Positions 21,621-24,944 of a stretch of DNA of 24,944 nucleotides are shown here, piece by piece (positions within the stretch are counted from its first letter, which is position 1; the number at the start of each line of letters is the position of its first letter). Where the stretch lies: positions 1-24,944 of the forward strand of contig CAJPUK010000012.1 in assembly GCA_905373785.1 (NCBI GenBank). The letters are read 5' to 3'. The translations under genes and the position numbers were made by a program. The stretch is from an uncultured Johnsonella sp. (GTDB lineage: Bacteria; Bacillota; Clostridia; Lachnospirales; Lachnospiraceae). The notes beneath the pieces were generated by a model, which saw only the letters and a list, made by a program, of their open reading frames with translations, was not told where the DNA came from and searched no databases.

Positions 21621-24600
21621 ATGAAAAAGTCAGTACATAAGACTTTTATATATATGCTTGCATTTAGTATGATATTTTCAAATGCGGCATATGTAAGTTA
21701 TGCCGATACAGTGACTTTTGGAGGCTCATGGAAGCTTGAAAACGAGCACTGGAGATATTACGGCAGTGATAATAAAGCAAAGAGTGGTTGGATAAAAGAC
21801 AAAGATAACTGGTACTATCTTGATAAAGAAAGTAAAGATATGAAAACCGGATGGTTTCAGGATGAGAGCGGTGCATGGTACTTTTTAAGTACGGAGAACG
21901 GTGCGAATAGCGGAAAGATGCTTAGCGGCTGGCAGTGGATAGACGGTAAGGCATACTTTTTCAACAATACTGACAATAAAGCTGCAGGGCAAATGCTTTT
22001 TGCAACTGTTACCCCTGACGGTTATAAATTAAATTCAGACGGTCAATGGATAGATGACAATGGAAATGCAATAATAGACAATACCAAAGGTCTTTCATCA
22101 AAAGCAAAGCCTGATGTAAAAGTTACAAACAGGGGCTCAGGTAGAGGTTCATCAAGAGGCAAAACTTCAAGCGGCGGCTCAGGTAGAGGTTCATCAAGAG
22201 GCGGAACTTCAGGCGGCGGCACAGGTGGAGGTTCATCAAGTGGAGGAATCTCAGAAGGCGACTCAGGCAGAGGTTCATCAAGTGGAGGAATCTTAGGCGG
22301 CGGCACATCAGGTGGAGAAAACTCAAGTGGCGGTACATCAGGTGCCGGCTCATTAAGTAGTGACTCTTTAAACAATGGTCTGCCCAATACACTTACAGAG
22401 CAAGGTGGCAATAATAAAACGGCAGAAGAAAAAAAGATAGGTGATGATAGCAGCAAAGAAGCCGATAACCAAAGTCATAGTACAGAAAGTGATGATAAAA
22501 GTCAGGAAAATAAGGCAAGCAAAAGTAATGCCGATACTGATAATGGAAATACTCAAAAAGAGTCTGATAAGAAAGAACAGGAACAACATCCCGTAATAGT
22601 TTCATATATAGCCTTGGCTGATATAAATGTAAAATTTGTGGATGAAAACCCGTCTTCTTATATAGATGTCTTACCAAGGTCGGTTACCTACAGACTAAGT
22701 AATAGAAAGAAGGTGGCACTTAAGATAATTGATTGGAGCTTTGATGGAGTACCTGCACAGGATGCGAGCTTAATTGCAAGACCTACAGTACTTTTAGACT
22801 CTTCCAGAGAATATCTTAGGGCATCATTGGAAACTGTTGATGTAAGTTTAAGAGTGAATTTTAAAAAGCCCGATGATAATAAGGGAAATAATGACAATGG
22901 AGAGTCGAAAAAAGATCCAAGTAAGCCGGATCAGAGTGCCACATTGACCGGATATGAGCCTTTTGAAGATATTACACTTGATTATAAGGATAAACTTAGC
23001 TCTTCCTATAAGGATAAACTCCCTAAAAAGGTTGTGTATAAATTAAGTGATAATTCAAAGATAGAGCTTAATATAGACAGTTGGAGTTTCGAGCAGACCC
23101 CGAATGAAGGACTTTCTACAAGAGCCAGAGCGATCATACTTAATATACCGGCGGAGTACAACAACTGGGCGGAGGATATAGAGGCGATGCCGGCTTATAT
23201 TAATGTAAAGTTTAAGGAGGTACAGGTTAGCGGTGAGGAAGTAAAACTTACATGGGATCATGAAGGAGTTAAAAGGTACGGAAGTATGGAGTACAGCTAC
23301 AGGTATGATGAAAAACCTGTAATAAGCATGGAAAACTACACAAAAGACGGCAGTGATATAAAGGTGACGGCATATTTGATACCTAATAAAACCCTTACTG
23401 TCGGAGATGGGCTAAGTTATGATGCTCAGAGTAAGAAATTTAGCATAGATACGGACACCATACTTGCAGACGGATTTAGAGACAGCGTAAGGGTTGAGGT
23501 GAAAGTGGGCGAAAAGACTTTCCCTGTTTATATAAAATACAGCACTGATAAAAAAGCAAAGTTTGAAGGCTCTTATTCAGATGAGCGTATTGAATACGGT
23601 TCAGTTTCAAGAAAAAAAGATACCCTAAAAGAAATAACATTTACCAATGTGGATTCGGGTGAGTATGCGAATATAAAGTTTACAACAGCTTCAGGTGAAG
23701 ACTTATCGGAGGCGGTAAAACTTATAGAGGATGAGGGGAAGCTCAAAATTAAATTCATAGTGAACAAGTTAAAACCTTATACGCTGTCCAATGTCTACAA
23801 GCAGGAATTTGTAAGTGTTGTTATGAAGTTAAGAGGACTTAAAACTGCCAATATAAAACTGACATTTGCTGCAAGACCCTCATTGAAACTTGACAAAGAT
23901 AATGGTTATTATGCCAAACTAGATCCGGTTCTTACATTAAGAAACTTTGATGAGGTAGAGGAGAATAACTTAAAGGTATATTACTATGTGGGAACTAAAG
24001 CAGAGGGCAATGCTACCGAACTTGTAAAAAACTCTGATTATCATTTTGATAGCACAAAAAAACAAATTACTATAAGCAGTTTAAGTCTGCTTAAAAGCAG
24101 TTTGCTTGCAGTCGACAAGGACTATGTGCTTAAAGTTGTGCATGAAGATGATGAGGCAAGCATAGTTATAAAGTATAAAAAAGATAAAAAACTTAGTGTG
24201 GCTGAGTCAAAAAAGACAAATCCTTATGCCAAGGCTGTGCTAAGGTTTAGCGGAGTTGACTCTTCGGACATAATTAATAACACAACTGTAGGTATATATC
24301 ACGGAACAAAAAAGATAGCAGGGACAAAGGCTATTACCACAGGTGCTTCGGCAACCGACTTTAGGGTGGAAATACCTTACACTCAGGTTAAGGACTTTAT
24401 TGTCAATAATAAGCTTATGCTGACTCTTAAAATAGAAGGCATAGACGATTTAGACTTTGAAGTGGAGTACGCCGATATAGACGATGTGGGTGTGGCTGTA
24501 CCTTTAGAGATCATTAAAGATAAGCATGATGAAGATTTTAAGAACAAACAGGACGGTCTGACTGTATTTTATAAAGGCGGAGCAGTGTACCTTACATCCA

Positions 24601-24899
24601 AGGCAAGGTCCATAAAAGAAGCCGAGTGGAAGTCTATGGGAGTCAATATAAGGAAAAAAGGTGCTGCAGATGAGGATGCCATAGAGCTTTCGGTAAATGA
24701 GGTCATTAAAGATTTATATAAAACCCCTGAGGAAATCAAAGGAGTAAGCCTTGAAGCCTTGTATTCACACTCAGCTAAGCTCGGGGTTATAGAAAAAGAT
24801 GCAGAAGGAAAGTGGCCTGTATATACCCTGACCTTTTACTTGGACGGATATAAGAAGACGGAAATAGACATAGTACTTTCAAGTGAGTATCAATATTAA
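21621..24899 (+). CDS. Large secreted cell-wall-binding repeat protein (1092 aa)
   Basis: AGGAGG (21605-21610) lies 10 nt before ATG 21621, giving MKKSVHKTFIYML. The frame is open further upstream only from a TTG without a ribosome-binding site. Residues 1-29 are a signal peptide. Residues about 32-155 are cell-wall-binding repeats (HWRYYGSD, GWIKDKDNWYYLD, GWFQDESGAWYFL, GWQWIDGKAYFF, PDGYKLNSDGQW). A 14-residue Gly/Ser/Arg tandem repeat follows to about residue 255, then a K/D/E/S/N/Q linker. Next are two related Ig-like domains (about 330-420 and 450-535), both with a DI-x-(V/L)...LP-x-x-V-x-Y-(R/K)-LS-(D/N) core, resembling bacterial Ig-like domains. The last about 550 residues are further beta-rich segments that I cannot assign. 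No LPXTG sorting signal is present, so attachment should be through the N-terminal repeats. It is a probable adhesin or structural surface protein. Confidence 0.88.
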   Translation: MKKSVHKTFIYMLAFSMIFSNAAYVSYADTVTFGGSWKLENEHWRYYGSDNKAKSGWIKDKDNWYYLDKESKDMKTGWFQDESGAWYFLSTENGANSGKMLSGWQWIDGKAYFFNNTDNKAAGQMLFATVTPDGYKLNSDGQWIDDNGNAIIDNTKGLSSKAKPDVKVTNRGSGRGSSRGKTSSGGSGRGSSRGGTSGGGTGGGSSSGGISEGDSGRGSSSGGILGGGTSGGENSSGGTSGAGSLSSDSLNNGLPNTLTEQGGNNKTAEEKKIGDDSSKEADNQSHSTESDDKSQENKASKSNADTDNGNTQKESDKKEQEQHPVIVSYIALADINVKFVDENPSSYIDVLPRSVTYRLSNRKKVALKIIDWSFDGVPAQDASLIARPTVLLDSSREYLRASLETVDVSLRVNFKKPDDNKGNNDNGESKKDPSKPDQSATLTGYEPFEDITLDYKDKLSSSYKDKLPKKVVYKLSDNSKIELNIDSWSFEQTPNEGLSTRARAIILNIPAEYNNWAEDIEAMPAYINVKFKEVQVSGEEVKLTWDHEGVKRYGSMEYSYRYDEKPVISMENYTKDGSDIKVTAYLIPNKTLTVGDGLSYDAQSKKFSIDTDTILADGFRDSVRVEVKVGEKTFPVYIKYSTDKKAKFEGSYSDERIEYGSVSRKKDTLKEITFTNVDSGEYANIKFTTASGEDLSEAVKLIEDEGKLKIKFIVNKLKPYTLSNVYKQEFVSVVMKLRGLKTANIKLTFAARPSLKLDKDNGYYAKLDPVLTLRNFDEVEENNLKVYYYVGTKAEGNATELVKNSDYHFDSTKKQITISSLSLLKSSLLAVDKDYVLKVVHEDDEASIVIKYKKDKKLSVAESKKTNPYAKAVLRFSGVDSSDIINNTTVGIYHGTKKIAGTKAITTGASATDFRVEIPYTQVKDFIVNNKLMLTLKIEGIDDLDFEVEYADIDDVGVAVPLEIIKDKHDEDFKNKQDGLTVFYKGGAVYLTSKARSIKEAEWKSMGVNIRKKGAADEDAIELSVNEVIKDLYKTPEEIKGVSLEALYSHSAKLGVIEKDAEGKWPVYTLTFYLDGYKKTEIDIVLSSEYQY
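22134..22320 (+). repeat. 42-nt tandem repeat inside the surface-protein gene
   Basis: Units start at 22134, 22176, 22218 and 22260, with a decaying fifth unit after 22302. Each codes for 14 residues of the type GSGRGSSRGGTSGG. The first two units are almost identical at the DNA level; later ones drift. This is a flexible spacer prone to length change by slippage or recombination. Confidence 0.85.
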
Positions 24900-24904
24900 A
24901 TCCG

Positions 24905-24944
24905 GAGTTTTGACGGTTTTCATCTTTGTTAAAGAACTAAAAAT
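24905..24944 (+). repeat. Dispersed palindromic repeat, copy 4, cut by the right edge
   Basis: GGAGTTTTGACGG, then TTTTCATCTTTGTTAAAG, aligns with the first half of copy 1 read on its minus strand (GAGTT...TTCATCTTCGTCAAAA). The expected second arm would lie beyond the window. It starts 6 nt after the stop codon of the surface-protein gene. Confidence 0.5.

Noticed and set aside
22043..22456. Minus-strand proline-rich frame (PPLDEPLPEPP repeats)
   Set aside because: It is the shadow of the Gly/Ser/Arg tandem repeat on the plus strand and lacks a credible start.
1..24944. CRISPR array, phage or conjugative module
   Set aside because: No regularly spaced identical repeats, cas genes, integrase, terminase or relaxase-like proteins were found on either strand.

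Overview
The window looks like chromosomal DNA of a low-GC Gram-positive anaerobe of the class Clostridia, most likely a member of the Lachnospiraceae. This is an inference from several features together: strong AGGAGG ribosome-binding sites, a short-chain clostridial flavodoxin next to a DUF3793 protein, cell-wall-binding tryptophan/glycine repeats of the choline-binding type, clostridial hydrophobic-W (ChW) repeats, and very AT-rich intergenic DNA. No rRNA, tRNA, CRISPR array, phage module or complete insertion sequence was seen.

Layout. (1) 1-2100, minus strand: the start of a secreted cell-wall-binding protein that runs off the left edge, then a two-gene operon read leftwards, DUF3793 followed by flavodoxin. 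It ends in a clear terminator and is preceded by a strong sigma-A promoter. Two copies of a GTTAGG-N4-CCTWAC operator, of the kind used by DtxR/IdeR/MntR-type metal regulators, sit at or below that promoter. (2) 2221-4868, plus strand: a divergent EF-G-like translational GTPase. A MITE-like element of about 380 bp, containing a 198-bp near-palindrome, has apparently inserted between its stop codon and its terminator. (3) 4928-16024, plus strand: a SdpI-like membrane protein, then a glycan locus: a GT2 glycosyltransferase, three large polytopic membrane proteins (at least two GT-C-like), rfbF, rfbG, rfbH and a LicD-family transferase. RfbF, RfbG and RfbH together convert glucose-1-phosphate towards the CDP-3,6-dideoxyhexose intermediate. 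The E1 reductase partner and the final 4-ketoreductase are not in the window. (4) 16254-19675: a small XRE regulator, a lipoprotein paired with an exported metallo-beta-lactamase-fold protein, a small hairpin MITE, and an NADH pyrophosphatase (NudC). (5) 20046-24899: a secreted ChW-repeat polysaccharide deacetylase and a 1092-residue secreted cell-wall-binding repeat protein.

How it fits together. Most of the right three quarters is concerned with the cell envelope: synthesis and decoration of a surface glycan, possible phosphocholine or related decoration by LicD, exported enzymes acting on envelope polymers, and proteins with choline-binding-type repeats that could dock on the decorated polymer. 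The left part is a probable metal-limitation operon.

The most notable non-coding structure is a family of dispersed imperfect palindromes, found 3' of four different genes (13592-13684, 16040-16067, 21271-21345, 24905-right edge). Next are the MITE-like element at 4440-4820 and a second hairpin MITE at 18464-18576. Functions of the membrane proteins, the lipoprotein, DUF3793 and the C-terminal domains of the last protein remain unknown.
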